64,000 bases of DNA from Zymobacter palmae (GCF_003610015.1 NZ_AP018933.1:2390035-2454034); one strand, 5' to 3'. Shown: positions 45,338 to 59,656, numbered from the stretch's first letter. Numbers and translations: made by a program. Notes: generated from the sequence alone by a model not told the origin.

Positions 45338-48300
45338 TCGGCCTCCTGTTCAACGCGACGATAGCGTTGAGCGATCCGGTCGAAGAACAGATAGATCACA
45401 GGCGTTGTATAAAGCGTCAGCAACTGGCTCAGACTGAGACCACCGACGATGGCCAGCCCCAACGGACGGCGCAATTCACCACCGGTACCAGTGGCCAGCA
45501 TCAAAGGCAAGGCACCGAACAGCGCTGCCAGCGTCGTCATCATAATGGGACGAAAACGCAGCAAGCAGGCACGGTGAATGGCCTCGTGCGCCGTCATACC
45601 CATATGACGTTCGCCCTCAAGAGCAAAGTCGACCAACATGATCGCATTCTTCTTCACGATCCCGATCAACAGAATCAACCCGATCAATGCAATCAGCGAG
45701 AAGTCGGTATCCGTGAACATCAGCGCAAGGAAAGCCCCGATGGCCGCCGAAGGCAACGTCGACAAAATCGTTAGCGGATGGATGAAGCTTTCATACAGCA
45801 CACCCAGCACAACGTACATGGTCAGCACGGCCACCACGATCAACCACAGCATGTTATCGCTGATATGGCTGAAGGCCGACATGACCCCTTGATAGTTGAG
45901 CGATACGGTTTCCGGCAGACCGATATCCGTAGCCGCCGCACGAATCGCTGCCTGAGCATCTTCAAGCGAGTAGCCATCGGCCAGCGCAAACGATACCGTC
46001 ACCGCGGGTAACTGATCCAAACGGGTGTACTGCTGATAGCCCACGCGCTGTTCGACCTTCACCAGCTGCGTCAGCGGCACCATAACGGTATTGCCGTTGG
46101 CATCCGTCGTACTGCCCGCCAGCCGAATATGTTCAAGGTCAGATGGCATTTGTCGATACGCTGACGCCACGCGCAGCACCACGCGATACTGGTTGGCTTG
46201 GGTGAAGATCGTCGAAATCAGGCGCTGCCCATAGGCATCGTAGAGAGCACTTTGAATATCAGCAACAGTGATGCCATAGCGTGCCGCCTGCGCACGATCA
46301 ATGGTCAGCGCTAGCACAGGAGCACTGTTCTGCAGGTTATCGGTCACATCCAGAATGGCGGGCTGCTTCTGCAGTGCTTCGCGCAAGCGCGGCATCCACT
46401 GCGCCAGCGTTTCGCGCTGAACGGCGTCTAGCGTGAACTGATACGGCAGTGGTGTAGTGATCGCATCCACGCTCAGATCCTGGCCTGGTGCAAACCAGAC
46501 CTTGACGCCCATCAGCTGATCATTCAGTGCGCGCAAGCGTGACGCCACCTGCTCGGCACTTTCACCGCGCTCGTCATAAGAGCGCAATGCAATCTGCAAT
46601 CGCCCAGTGTTGAGCGACTCATTGGTACCGTCAACGCCAATGATTGAACTTACCGATTCCACCGCCGGGTCTTTCAACAATTGTGCGACCACACGCCCCT
46701 GACGACGCTCCATTTCAGCAAACGAGACGTCCTGTGGCGCCACCACTGTCGCACGGATCAACCCCGTATCCTGAGCAGGGAAAAAGCCTTTAGGAATGCT
46801 GACGTACATCAGCCCCGTCAAGACCACACACCCTACCGCAACGGCCAGCGTAGCTAGCTGGTGCCCAAACACCCATTGCAATGATCGGTCATAGACGGCC
46901 GTCAATCGCTCGAACTGTGCCATAGGCCAGTCAAGCAGTCGTCCCATGATGCCCTTGCGTGCCGTTTCATGGTGCGTGATCTCACGTTTGCGCAACAGCC
47001 AAGCACACAGCATGGGCGTCAACGTCAGCGAAACCACCATGGACACCAGAATGGCGACCGCCAGCGTGATGGAGAACTCCCGGAACAAGCGCCCAACAAC
47101 GTCCCCCATGAACAGCAGAGGAATGAGCACGGCCACCAGCGAGAGCGTCAGAGAGATAATGGTGAAGCCGATCTGACCGGCCCCATTGATGGCGGCCTGC
47201 ATGGGTGATTCACCCTCATCCTCCATGCGGCGCTGAATGTTCTCGACCATGACGATTGCATCATCGATAACAAACCCGGTTGCAATCGTCAGTGCCATTA
47301 ACGTCAGGGTATTCAGGCTGAAGTCCGCAAGGTACATCACCCCAAATGTCACGATCAGCGACAGAGGCACTGCTACACCGGGGATCAGAGTGGCTCCCAA
47401 TGTACGCAGGAAGACCAGACATACCACCACCACTAGCATGATGGACAGCAGCAGATCCACCTCGACATCGTGAATAGAAGAGCGAATGGTCTGAGTACGA
47501 TCGTTAATCACATCAAGGTGAACGGACGCCGGCAGCGATGCCTGCAAGGAAGGCAACAGTGCTTTGACCCGGTCAACAACCTCAATCACATTGGCCCCAG
47601 GCTGGCGCTGAATATTTACCACGATGGCTTTCTGGCCATTGGCCCATGCTGACAGATATTCGTTCTCAGGCGCGCGCGCGAGTGTCGCCACGTCACCCAG
47701 TTTGAGAACGTTCTGATTTTCATACTTCAGCACGATATCCGCATAGTCGTCAGCACTCTGCAGCTGATCATTGGCTGCCAGCGTCATCGCATGCTCCGGC
47801 CCATCCAAACCACCCTTAGAGCCATTGACGTTGCTGTTGGACACAGCGGTACGCACATCTTCCATTGTCAGGCCATGAGCAGCCAACTTGACCGGATCAA
47901 TCTGCACGCCGACAGAAGGACGCTGCCCTCCCTCAAGACTCACCAACCCTACTCCGCTGACCTGAGACAGTTTCAGCGCGATGCGGTTATTCAAGACATC
48001 CTGTACTTCGGTCAACGGCAGAGAAGATGACGTTGCGGCCAATGACAGCACTGCGGTGTCTGTCGGATTAACCTTGGTATACGTGGGGCGAGAAGGAAGA
48101 TCGGAAGGAAGGTTAGCTTCGGCAGCATCTAGTGCACTCTGCACCTCCTGCTCTGCCGTATCCATTGACGTTTCAAGTGAGAACGTCAGCGTAATGACTG
48201 ATGCTCCACCGCTACTGGTGGTGTACATCTGCGACAGTCCTGAAATCTGTCCCAGCTCACGCTCAAGGGGAGCCGTCACGGTCGTCGACATGACGTCTGG

Positions 48301-48465
48301 TCCCGCCCCCGGGTACTGCGTCACAATCTGCAACGTAGGATAATCGACCTGAGGCAGCGCCGAGACCGAGAGCAAGCGGTATGAGAAGCCCCCCAAGCAC
48401 AGCGCTGCAAGGGTCAGCAGCAAGGTCGCTATCGGGCGACGGATAAAGAGCGTTGATACATTCAT
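45334..48465 (-). CDS. mdtB: RND multidrug efflux pump, MdtB-like
   Basis: The 1043-aa RND transporter starts MNVSTLFIRRPIATLLLTLA. It shows the usual motifs: LPQVDYPTLQIVTQYPGA, FVIDDAIVMVENIQRRM with the Asp pair, and FRPIMMTTLAALFGALPLML in the last membrane region. As the first RND gene after the adaptor it corresponds to MdtB. It overlaps both neighbours by 4 bp. Together with mdtC it gives the two-subunit pump of the MdtABC class. Confidence 0.88.
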   Translation of the reverse strand: MNVSTLFIRRPIATLLLTLAALCLGGFSYRLLSVSALPQVDYPTLQIVTQYPGAGPDVMSTTVTAPLERELGQISGLSQMYTTSSGGASVITLTFSLETSMDTAEQEVQSALDAAEANLPSDLPSRPTYTKVNPTDTAVLSLAATSSSLPLTEVQDVLNNRIALKLSQVSGVGLVSLEGGQRPSVGVQIDPVKLAAHGLTMEDVRTAVSNSNVNGSKGGLDGPEHAMTLAANDQLQSADDYADIVLKYENQNVLKLGDVATLARAPENEYLSAWANGQKAIVVNIQRQPGANVIEVVDRVKALLPSLQASLPASVHLDVINDRTQTIRSSIHDVEVDLLLSIMLVVVVCLVFLRTLGATLIPGVAVPLSLIVTFGVMYLADFSLNTLTLMALTIATGFVIDDAIVMVENIQRRMEDEGESPMQAAINGAGQIGFTIISLTLSLVAVLIPLLFMGDVVGRLFREFSITLAVAILVSMVVSLTLTPMLCAWLLRKREITHHETARKGIMGRLLDWPMAQFERLTAVYDRSLQWVFGHQLATLAVAVGCVVLTGLMYVSIPKGFFPAQDTGLIRATVVAPQDVSFAEMERRQGRVVAQLLKDPAVESVSSIIGVDGTNESLNTGRLQIALRSYDERGESAEQVASRLRALNDQLMGVKVWFAPGQDLSVDAITTPLPYQFTLDAVQRETLAQWMPRLREALQKQPAILDVTDNLQNSAPVLALTIDRAQAARYGITVADIQSALYDAYGQRLISTIFTQANQYRVVLRVASAYRQMPSDLEHIRLAGSTTDANGNTVMVPLTQLVKVEQRVGYQQYTRLDQLPAVTVSFALADGYSLEDAQAAIRAAATDIGLPETVSLNYQGVMSAFSHISDNMLWLIVVAVLTMYVVLGVLYESFIHPLTILSTLPSAAIGAFLALMFTDTDFSLIALIGLILLIGIVKKNAIMLVDFALEGERHMGMTAHEAIHRACLLRFRPIMMTTLAALFGALPLMLATGTGGELRRPLGLAIVGGLSLSQLLTLYTTPVIYLFFDRIAQRYRRVEQEAE

Positions 48466-49655
48466 GCCTTTTTATCCTGCGCCTCAGGCTTGGCAACGGA
48501 CTCATCACTCTGCTTAAGCGGCGATACCTTCACACCATCGCTCAAACGGTCGATGCCTTGGATAACAACGCGCTCGCCCGCCTGCACGCCAGAGTCAATG
48601 ACGGTATACCCGTTGCTGACCGGCCCCGTAGCAATGCTGGCCTTACGAATATGATCACCATCGCCGATGACATAAACGAAGCTGCCGTCATCGTTCCACT
48701 GCACGGCCCCCGTCGGCACAACGATAGCGTTATGCAGCATGCCCAACTGCAGCGTTACGCTGACGGACTGATTGGGGTACAGCTGATTGTCTGTATTGGG
48801 TAGAAGAGCTTTCAGCTTGATGCTGCCGGTATTGATATCGATCTGGTTGCTGGCATAGCTTACAGCGCCCTGAGCCAGCACCGAACGCCCGAAGGCATCC
48901 ATGACTTGAACCGGCATTGTTTTGCTGTCGCGCAGCATCCCCATGATCTGAGAGAGGTAGCGCTCAGGCACACTAAAGGTGAGCGCCATGGGCTGTGTCT
49001 GCGTGATAGTGACGATACCTGTCGTATCGCTAGAGTGCACCATGTTCCCCACATCGACCTGATGTAGGCCGGTATAGCCACTAATAGGGGCCACGATACG
49101 TCCAAAGCTGATGTTAAGCGCCGCTGCCGCAATCTGGGCTTGATCGCTTTTTATCGAGCCTTCGTATCCTTCGGAAGATGCACGCTGAGTATCCAGATCC
49201 TGCCGAGAAATGGCACCGTTCTGGAACAGCTGTTGATAGCGTTCGTACTTACGCTTCTCACTGCGCAGCTGAGCATTGTCCTTGGCGAGCTGCCCTTCAT
49301 ACTGCGCCTTTGTGGCCTGATAGGTGCGAGTATCAAGTTCGGCTAACAGCTGCCCCTCCTGAACATACTGCCCATCAGTGAAATGAAGTTTCATCAGCTG
49401 ACCATCAATGCGGCTGGTTACCGTCACGGTTGCATTGGCACTCAGCGTACCTAAAGCCTTCACCTCAACAGGCATGTCTTTCAGGACCACCTCTTCATAC
49501 AGCACCGAAATACTGCGCGCCGTCTTCTCTTCCTGCGGCCGGGACTTCCCGTAATGAAAATACCCGTATCCCCCGATAGCGAGAACGGCAATAACCAACA
49601 CAACGCCAATGCGACCTTTGCGGCGCGGCGCAGAATGAGAAGACGTTTTGCTCAC
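48462..49655 (-). CDS. mdtA: RND periplasmic adaptor, MdtA-like
   Basis: A 397-aa membrane-fusion protein with an N-terminal anchor (GRIGVVLVIAVLAIGGYGYF), lipoyl and barrel-sandwich half-motifs (GTLSANATVTVTSRIDGQL, GRIVAPISGYTGLHQVDVG), a coiled-coil hairpin (QYEGQLAKDNAQLRSEKRK) and a beta-barrel (QLYPNQSVSVTLQ). The end is Lys-rich. The start chosen is GTG at 49655, with GGAG 6 bases upstream; the longer frame begins at a TTG with no ribosome site. It links MdtBC to an outer-membrane channel. The operon is mdtA-mdtB-mdtC. Confidence 0.87.
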   Translation of the reverse strand: MSKTSSHSAPRRKGRIGVVLVIAVLAIGGYGYFHYGKSRPQEEKTARSISVLYEEVVLKDMPVEVKALGTLSANATVTVTSRIDGQLMKLHFTDGQYVQEGQLLAELDTRTYQATKAQYEGQLAKDNAQLRSEKRKYERYQQLFQNGAISRQDLDTQRASSEGYEGSIKSDQAQIAAAALNISFGRIVAPISGYTGLHQVDVGNMVHSSDTTGIVTITQTQPMALTFSVPERYLSQIMGMLRDSKTMPVQVMDAFGRSVLAQGAVSYASNQIDINTGSIKLKALLPNTDNQLYPNQSVSVTLQLGMLHNAIVVPTGAVQWNDDGSFVYVIGDGDHIRKASIATGPVSNGYTVIDSGVQAGERVVIQGIDRLSDGVKVSPLKQSDESVAKPEAQDKKA

Positions 49656-50624
49656 AAGCAACTCCGTACGATTTCTATGAACGGCATGATTTTTCAAAAG
49701 CCTCCGGCCTACAACGGGTTATCGGCCAAGGCGCACGACGCTTTCCCTAGGAAGGCACTTGCGATGCTTCACCACAGACCTCGCCACCGTGAAAACAGCA
49801 GCTTTACTCCATCACACCACTATGAAATTAATCATGACATACCCCGCCAATCGAAAGATGATCAACATCATGAAAGTGAAACGGAACGTCCCGTTGTTCT
49901 CGTAATCAACGTTGTAAAGGCGATTTTTTGACCAATCAGAAGACACCTAGTTTCATACCTTAGTCCCATCAAAAATAATTCGGCAAGCCAGATGCCAAGT
50001 TTCATTTTCGTAAGTAGCCATTTTTCAAAGGCATAACGATCCTACTCACGGACGTAATTTTTTGGGCCATTGAAAGATAACGGTATAATAATAAATGCTG
50101 CACCATCGAGGTACAAATATTGCCTTTGACGCGCCAGTAAAAACGCCATCTGACTGAGTTCATTCACACCAGTGCTTTATTTGATGCGGCTATAAAACTA
50201 TAGGCCTGATAGAAACAGTTGTATTAAGAGCATGATAAAAGCAAGTCAGTTGAAAGAAAGGAAACAGCTTTAGATACAATGCTCGGGCGCACTCAACTGT
50301 AGTAATGAATTTACAGAAAGTGAATAAATATTAAGAAGATAAGGCTAAAAGGAGCACGAGTTCAGTAAATGTGGCACTACAGCCCAAGGTATTTTGGCTC
50401 AAGCCCCGAGCTTCTAATGGATCAGGTTCTTTGCAGCAGATAGCCTAGCTTACAGACACGCCGACATCAGAGACAACGAAGGAGGCATATCCTAACGCAG
50501 CAAGCTTTGAGTGATGCCACTCGCCATAAAGAGAAAAGATAAGAGTACGAAGCGAGGGCGTATTGAGGCGTTATGCCAAACGGAATCCATCAACAAACGG
50601 ACCGTAAAGCAGCAGCGTGGCGCG
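49656..50624. other. Intergenic stretch upstream of mdtA
   Basis: About 970 bp with no convincing gene. It must hold the mdtABC promoter. The sequence is AT-rich and has no obvious repeat, RNA gene or regulatory box that I can name. The deletion that truncated the malic-enzyme gene must end near its right side. Confidence 0.5.
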
Positions 50625-50774
50625 TTGAAAGATATAAAAGTAAGCCTGCACATCGCAGAGGCCGTCGCCCAGCAAGCCGTTGAAGAGGGCGTGACCGAAG
50701 GCCGTGATAGTACGCCTTTGAAGGAACGCCTTGAGGCACACTTCTGGACCCCCGCGTACGCTTGCTACGGCTAG
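50625..50774 (+). pseudogene. 3' remnant of an NAD-malic enzyme gene (maeA-like)
   Basis: The last 50 codons before a TAG read LKDIKVSLHIAEAVAQQAVE, then EGVTEGRD, LKERLEAHFWTPAYACYG. This matches the C-terminal end of bacterial NAD-dependent malic enzymes (a DI-x-VS-x-xIA-x-AVA block and a closing FW-x-x-x-Y). Codons upstream in the same frame (50511-50624) do not resemble the enzyme, so the gene has lost over 90% of its length. Its terminator remains intact just downstream. A small functional protein is unlikely. Confidence 0.65.
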
Positions 50775-50806
50775 ACGCTACCGTAGCGACTATCCTGGCG
50801 ATAACC

Positions 50807-50854
50807 AAACACCCCGATGATGGCCTGAGTAGCGGATCATCGGGGTGTTTTCAT
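50807..50854 (+). terminator. Rho-independent terminator behind the malic-enzyme stub
   Basis: AAACACCCCGATGAT at 50807-50821 pairs perfectly with 50836-50850, followed by a short T-run. A second small stem (GCTACGG/CCGTAGC) overlaps the stub's stop codon. The rest of 50855-51096 shows no gene. Confidence 0.85.
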
Positions 50855-51096
50855 GACAGCATCTAGTAGCTGTTGGCTGTTTGGGACAGATGAGCGATCG
50901 GCAGACGATGGAGCGGTGCGTAACTGAGGTGCCTGCCGTTTTTGGAGGCAGGGCCTTAGGGTTACGCTGCCGCCCTTCTTCTCTTGGTTCTAGTCACTCA
51001 TCTGCGCTTCTTAGCCACGGACGGCTACGGGGGCGGGCACGGCCGTTATCACCCGCCTTCGGCCTTGGCCCCTCCCCCCCCAAAGCTCCCAAAGCA

Positions 51097-51128
51097 AATA
51101 CCCCCGACCATTGCTGGCCGGGGGTATT
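51097..51128 (-). terminator. rRNA operon terminator
   Basis: AATACCCCCG pairs with CGGGGGTATT in a 10-bp stem just downstream of the 5S gene on the minus strand, followed by a T-rich stretch. Confidence 0.85.
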
Positions 51129-51138
51129 CAGTAAAGAT

Positions 51139-51255
51139 GCTTGACGATGACCTACTCTCACATGGGGAAGCCCCACACTACCATCGGCGCTGAGCGGTTT
51201 CACTTCTGAGTTCGGCATGGGATCAGGTGGTACCCGCTCGCTATGGTCGTCAAGC
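51139..51255 (-). rRNA. rrf: 5S ribosomal RNA
   Basis: The minus strand reads GCTTGACGACCATAGCGAGC at the start, with CCTGATCCCATGCCGAACTC and GTGGGGCTTCCCCATGTGAG inside, and complementary ends. The 117-nt length and arms are those of bacterial 5S rRNA. Confidence 0.96.
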
Positions 51256-51379
51256 GTATTCGGTTCGGTCTCGATGCCTAGGGCACCGCAACCTAAATCT
51301 GTAAATCATGCTGGGCCGAGATCGTCTCGTCGCGTATCCGTTGTTTTCGGATCGTGTCTATAACCCTTTGGGGTTATAT

Positions 51380-54277
<2,898 letters not shown>

Positions 54278-54621
54278 ATATAACCCGAAAGAGTCATAGA
54301 TCACGATTCAAACGAAAACAATTTTCGCCGGATACGCTTGAGACGTATCTCATTTGCCAATGTCACGGCCTATCGGATGCTACTTCCGAGGAAGTAAAAT
54401 CTGACGGCGTTCCATTGGACTTGGCATCAGCATAATTTACATTGTTAAAGAGCAATACTGCGAGCAAGAAGCTTACAGTCAGGAAACAACATGCATCACA
54501 TGATGTGGTATTGATTATTACACTCTCTAATAATCAATCATCAGGCAATGAAGATTGGTTCGTGACTAGAAGCTAGATCACTAAACTAAGTACTGGGTAA
54601 CCGGCCATCAAGACAGTCAGA
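54278..54621 (-). other. 16S-23S spacer between tRNA-Ala and 23S
   Basis: This 344-bp spacer carries the processing stem that brackets 23S and a boxA-type site. No further gene is present. Confidence 0.7.
54442..54454 (-). promoter_or_regulatory. boxA antitermination site before 23S
   Basis: The minus strand reads TGCTCTTTAACAA, matching boxA (TGCTCTTTAACA). It recruits Nus factors to keep polymerase from terminating in the rRNA operon. Confidence 0.85.
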
Positions 54622-54697
54622 TGGTGGAGCCAAGGAGGATCGAACTCCTGACCTCCTGCGTGCAAGGCAGGCGCTCTCCCAGCTGAGCTATGGCCCC
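54622..54697 (-). tRNA. tRNA-Ala (TGC)
   Basis: A 76-nt cloverleaf on the minus strand with acceptor GGGGCCA/TGGCTCC, anticodon stem CCTGC/GCAGG, loop CTTGCAC (anticodon TGC) and encoded ACCA. It sits in the usual rRNA spacer position. Confidence 0.97.
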
Positions 54698-54706
54698 ATA
54701 TAATAA

Positions 54707-54783
<77 letters not shown>

Positions 54784-54891
54784 GGCAACTGCTTGCGCAC
54801 GGCCAGGGAATATCCCCTGCAGTACTTCGCTCTATCAAGATCAGGCAATTTGTTGTGGGTACTTAAGATCACGAGGTGATCATTTTACGTT

Positions 54892-56431
<1,540 letters not shown>

Positions 56432-56567
56432 AAATCTTTCATTGGCCATTAGGTGACCAATCCGGCTCGAGTATCGAAACAACTCATTGAATCGATGAGT
56501 TACTTGATGCTCGAAATGATGATTCACTTCGAAAACCTCAAGCACCCACACAAATTGCCTGATCATC

Positions 56568-56579
56568 TTGTTAAAGAGC
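56568..56579 (-). promoter_or_regulatory. boxA antitermination site in the rRNA leader
   Basis: The minus strand reads GCTCTTTAACAA, a boxA core, between the promoter and 16S. Confidence 0.85.
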
Positions 56580-56619
56580 GTCTTGCGAGCGGCGTTTGCT
56601 GCTCAGCAAGTGGAAACAC

Positions 56620-56647
56620 ATTCTACATTTTCTGAAGATTTTGTCAA
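56620..56647 (-). promoter_or_regulatory. Strong rRNA promoter
   Basis: On the minus strand TTGACA (perfect -35) and TAGAAT (-10) are separated by 16 bp, a spacing typical of rrn P1. It lies about 190 bp before 16S, upstream of boxA. Confidence 0.85.
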
Positions 56648-56955
56648 CCGCCGATTTGGCGATCGTTTCAGGAGACGATACGACCATCTCAACTGAAACC
56701 TCTTCAAAAAAAGCGAAGACCTACAAGAGGTTAGCTTCCGTGCCACCCGGCGTTTGCCCTGGCAGCGAGGGCGTACTTTACAGAGATCACCGGGGGTTGG
56801 CAAGGGCTTTGTGGCTTTTATTTCACGCCAAGCCGCATTGCGGGAATATTTTTTCAACTGGGGGTTGGGGGTTGGGGGTTGCTAGGATGATCTTTCACTT
56901 ACAGTGCTTATTCACGCCGTTGCATTCACTTTTATTCGGCTATTTAAAGTCATGA
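56648..56955. other. Intergenic stretch between the rRNA promoter and lon
   Basis: 308 bp with no convincing gene. It includes the upstream region of the rRNA promoter and a short G-rich heptamer repeat at 56860-56880. Confidence 0.55.
56860..56880 (+). repeat. Short G-rich heptamer repeat, GGGGGTT x 3
   Basis: Three tandem copies of GGGGGTT follow an AACT. The unit length equals that of the array at 16657, although the sequence differs. The three G5 tracts could contribute to a G-quadruplex. Confidence 0.85.
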
Positions 56956-56985
56956 AAAAGTGAGCCTCCCCCACTGGGGAGACTC
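56956..56985 (-). terminator. Rho-independent terminator after lon
   Basis: On the minus strand GAGTCTCCCC and GGGGAGGCTC pair around AGTG, followed by ACTTTTTC. It lies about 55 bp after the lon stop. Confidence 0.85.
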
Positions 56986-57038
56986 GCCTATCGGACATTG
57001 AACACATACGCGCACTGCCCGCACGTTTTCAGCACTGA

Positions 57039-59474
57039 TCAGTGAAAGACGTGGCGTGCAACATCGCGATAGTGGCCTGCGAAATGCACTGTCATTCCTT
57101 CTCGGAGATACTCAGGCAGCTCGTCGAAGTCGCGCTGGTTCGCTTTTGGCAGTATCAGTTCATGTATATCGCTACGACGTGCGGCAATGACCTTTTCACG
57201 AATGCCGCCAACAGGCAGGACATGTCCGGTCAGGGTCAACTCGCCAGTCATCGCCAGTGGGCGAATCCCTTTCCCTTTAGCCAGTGACAGCAGTGCTGTC
57301 GCCATAGTGACGCCGGCCGATGGACCATCCTTCGGCGTGGCACCTTCGGGGACATGCAAATGCACGAACGCTTCATCGAACCATTCACGGGATACGTCGT
57401 AGGTCTCTAGGTTCGACATGACATAGCTGTAGGCGATGTTGGCCGATTCCTGCATGACTTCGCCTAGCTGCCCTGTCAGCTTAAAGCCGCGCGTCAGCGT
57501 GTGGATGCGCGCCGCTTCGATAGGCAGTGTCGCGCCGCCCATTGAGGTCCATGCTAGCCCGGTAACAACCCCCACACCGTTCAGTACTTTCTCTTTGCGG
57601 AAGAACGGTGCTCCGAGGAACTCTTCCAGGTTGTTGACGGAGACCTTGACCACGTCATCGTCATTTTCCAGCAGTTTGACGGCGGCCTTCCGTACAATGC
57701 GGTGCAGCTGTTTTTCCAACTGACGAACGCCTGACTCACGCGCGTAGCCTTCGATAACCTGTCGCAAGGCGGCATCGGTCAGATTGATGCGTTTCTTTGG
57801 AATCCGGTCACGCTCCAGCAGCTTCGGCCACAGGTGGTGACGTGCGATCCGCATCTTCTCTTCTGCGATGTAGCCGGACAAGCGAATGGTTTCCATCCTG
57901 TCGTACAGGGGCGCAGGGATCGTATCGAGCTGGTTGGCCGTGCAGACGAACAGCACTTTAGAAAGATCGAGCCTCACGTCCAGATAGTGATCCATGAACT
58001 CGCTGTTCTGTTCTGGATCAAGCACTTCGAGCAATGCCGAAGCAGGATCCCCCTGATAGGAACTGCCGATCTTGTCGACTTCATCCAGCATGATGACGGG
58101 GTTTTCCACGTCAACATCTTTTAGCGCCTGTACCAGTTTGCCTGGCAAGGCACCGACATAGGTACGACGATGCCCTTTGATCTCGGCTTCGTCTCGCATT
58201 CCACCGACGGAGAAACGGTAAAACTTGCGACCCAGTGCGTCGGCGATCGAGCGGCCGATAGAGGTTTTCCCTACCCCGGGAGGACCAACCAACAACAGGA
58301 TGGAGCCGCCGACTGTACCTTTGAAGGCGCCTTCCGCGAGGAACTCGATAATGCGTTCCTTGACGTCGGTCAACCCGTCATGATCACGGTCGAGAATGGT
58401 GCGTGCACGCCCGAGGTCGAGCTGATCATCAGAGGTAATTCCCCACGGCAACGCCGTCAGCCAGTCTAGATAGTTGCGGGTTGTGCCGTATTCCGGCGAA
58501 CCGGTTTCCAGCATAGACAGCTTGTGAAGTTCGTCGTCGATGCGTTTCTGCACCGCTTTGGGCACGACCTTGCCCTCTAGGCGACTACGGAACGTATCGA
58601 CATCGTTCTCACGATCGCCCTTGGATATGCCCAACTCTTTCTGAATGACCTTGAGCTGCTCACGCAGGAAGAACTCGCGCTGGCGTTCTTCCATCTGTTC
58701 GTTGACCTGATGAGCGATCTCGTTCTGCAGCTTGGCAACGTCCAGTTCCTTGCGCAGTAGCGGCAGCACGACCTGCATACGCTCAAGCACGGGCAATGTT
58801 TCGAGCGCCCGTTGCAGCTCTTCCCCTTTCGCGGAAGTGATGGCCGCCGCGAAGTCGGTCATTGGCCCTGGTTCGTTAGGGCTAAAGCGGTTGAGGTAGT
58901 GCTTCAGCTCCTCGCCGTAGAGCGGGTTGATCGGCAACAGCTCCTTGATGCCATTGATGATCGCCATCGCATAGGCTCGGGTTTCGTCAGCATCGCGCTC
59001 GACCTCTTCACGCGGATAAGTGACTTCGACCTCGAACGGCGGGGTACGCGTGATCCAACGCTTAATGCGGAAGCGGCGCAGGCCCTGTGCGATGAACTGG
59101 ATCTGATTACCTTCGGCTTCGGAGCGGTGCACACGTACCGTCGTACCGATCATCGGGAACTCGTCGTCGGTGGGTACTTTGCCGTCCCCTTCTCCCACGA
59201 AGGCAAGACCAACACAGTGGTGGGCAGTTTCTGCCACCTTCTGCATGGTGTCCTGCCAGCGCTCGCGGTTAATGATCAGCGGCTGTACTTGGGCAGGAAA
59301 AAACGGCCGATTGTTGATCGGCAACAGGTACAGGCGTTCCGGCAGCAGATCACGCGCGGGCGCCATCACATGACTCTGCCCCGCGGACGTTGCATCACGT
59401 GCGGCGTGCTCGGCCGCTTCGTCTGCGGCATGTTTACGGATATCATCATCCGTCGAATAATCATGTTCATTCAT
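57039..59474 (-). CDS. lon: ATP-dependent Lon-family protease
   Basis: The 811-aa protein is a LonA-type protease: an N-terminal LAN domain (LLPERLYLLPINNRPFFPAQ), a coiled-coil NQMEERQREFFLREQLKVIQ-type stretch, a AAA+ module with Walker A GPPGVGKTS and Walker B PVIMLDEVDKIGSS, and a C-terminal S16 domain with catalytic S719 (PKDGPSAGV) and K761 (REKVIAARRS), spaced nearly as in E. coli Lon. The acidic, Ala-rich first 40 residues and the divergent N domain recall the second Lon (AsrA type) of pseudomonads more than the classic housekeeping Lon. ATG 59474 is preferred to the longer frame because a GAGGA site precedes it. It degrades misfolded and regulatory proteins. Confidence 0.9.
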   Translation of the reverse strand: MNEHDYSTDDDIRKHAADEAAEHAARDATSAGQSHVMAPARDLLPERLYLLPINNRPFFPAQVQPLIINRERWQDTMQKVAETAHHCVGLAFVGEGDGKVPTDDEFPMIGTTVRVHRSEAEGNQIQFIAQGLRRFRIKRWITRTPPFEVEVTYPREEVERDADETRAYAMAIINGIKELLPINPLYGEELKHYLNRFSPNEPGPMTDFAAAITSAKGEELQRALETLPVLERMQVVLPLLRKELDVAKLQNEIAHQVNEQMEERQREFFLREQLKVIQKELGISKGDRENDVDTFRSRLEGKVVPKAVQKRIDDELHKLSMLETGSPEYGTTRNYLDWLTALPWGITSDDQLDLGRARTILDRDHDGLTDVKERIIEFLAEGAFKGTVGGSILLLVGPPGVGKTSIGRSIADALGRKFYRFSVGGMRDEAEIKGHRRTYVGALPGKLVQALKDVDVENPVIMLDEVDKIGSSYQGDPASALLEVLDPEQNSEFMDHYLDVRLDLSKVLFVCTANQLDTIPAPLYDRMETIRLSGYIAEEKMRIARHHLWPKLLERDRIPKKRINLTDAALRQVIEGYARESGVRQLEKQLHRIVRKAAVKLLENDDDVVKVSVNNLEEFLGAPFFRKEKVLNGVGVVTGLAWTSMGGATLPIEAARIHTLTRGFKLTGQLGEVMQESANIAYSYVMSNLETYDVSREWFDEAFVHLHVPEGATPKDGPSAGVTMATALLSLAKGKGIRPLAMTGELTLTGHVLPVGGIREKVIAARRSDIHELILPKANQRDFDELPEYLREGMTVHFAGHYRDVARHVFH

Positions 59475-59553
59475 GAGTATTGGTCCTCGGTGCGTCATAC
59501 TCCCGCCGTACAGCAAGAGTCGCCTCACCCTCAAGGCAGGTATTGGTTAATGC

Positions 59554-59581
59554 AATAAGGGCGACGGCACGGTTTATCAAG
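59554..59581 (-). promoter_or_regulatory. Possible heat-shock (sigma-32) promoter of lon
   Basis: On the minus strand CTTGAT is followed after 13 bp by GCCCTTAT, close to the sigma-32 consensus (CTTGAA, 13-14 bp, CCCCATNT) with a few mismatches. It lies 80-107 bp upstream of the start codon. Lon-type proteases are often heat-shock controlled, which makes the match more credible, but it is not strong. Confidence 0.35.
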
Positions 59582-59656
59582 GTACCCTTCATCTCACCAG
59601 AGGCCGTGCGGGTAGCCGATAACGACGGCACTCCCAACGCAATGCCTTATTTCCCA

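Noticed and set aside
50511-50774. Complete 87-aa gene
   Set aside because: Only its last 50 codons resemble a protein family (malic enzyme C terminus), so it is better read as a gene remnant.
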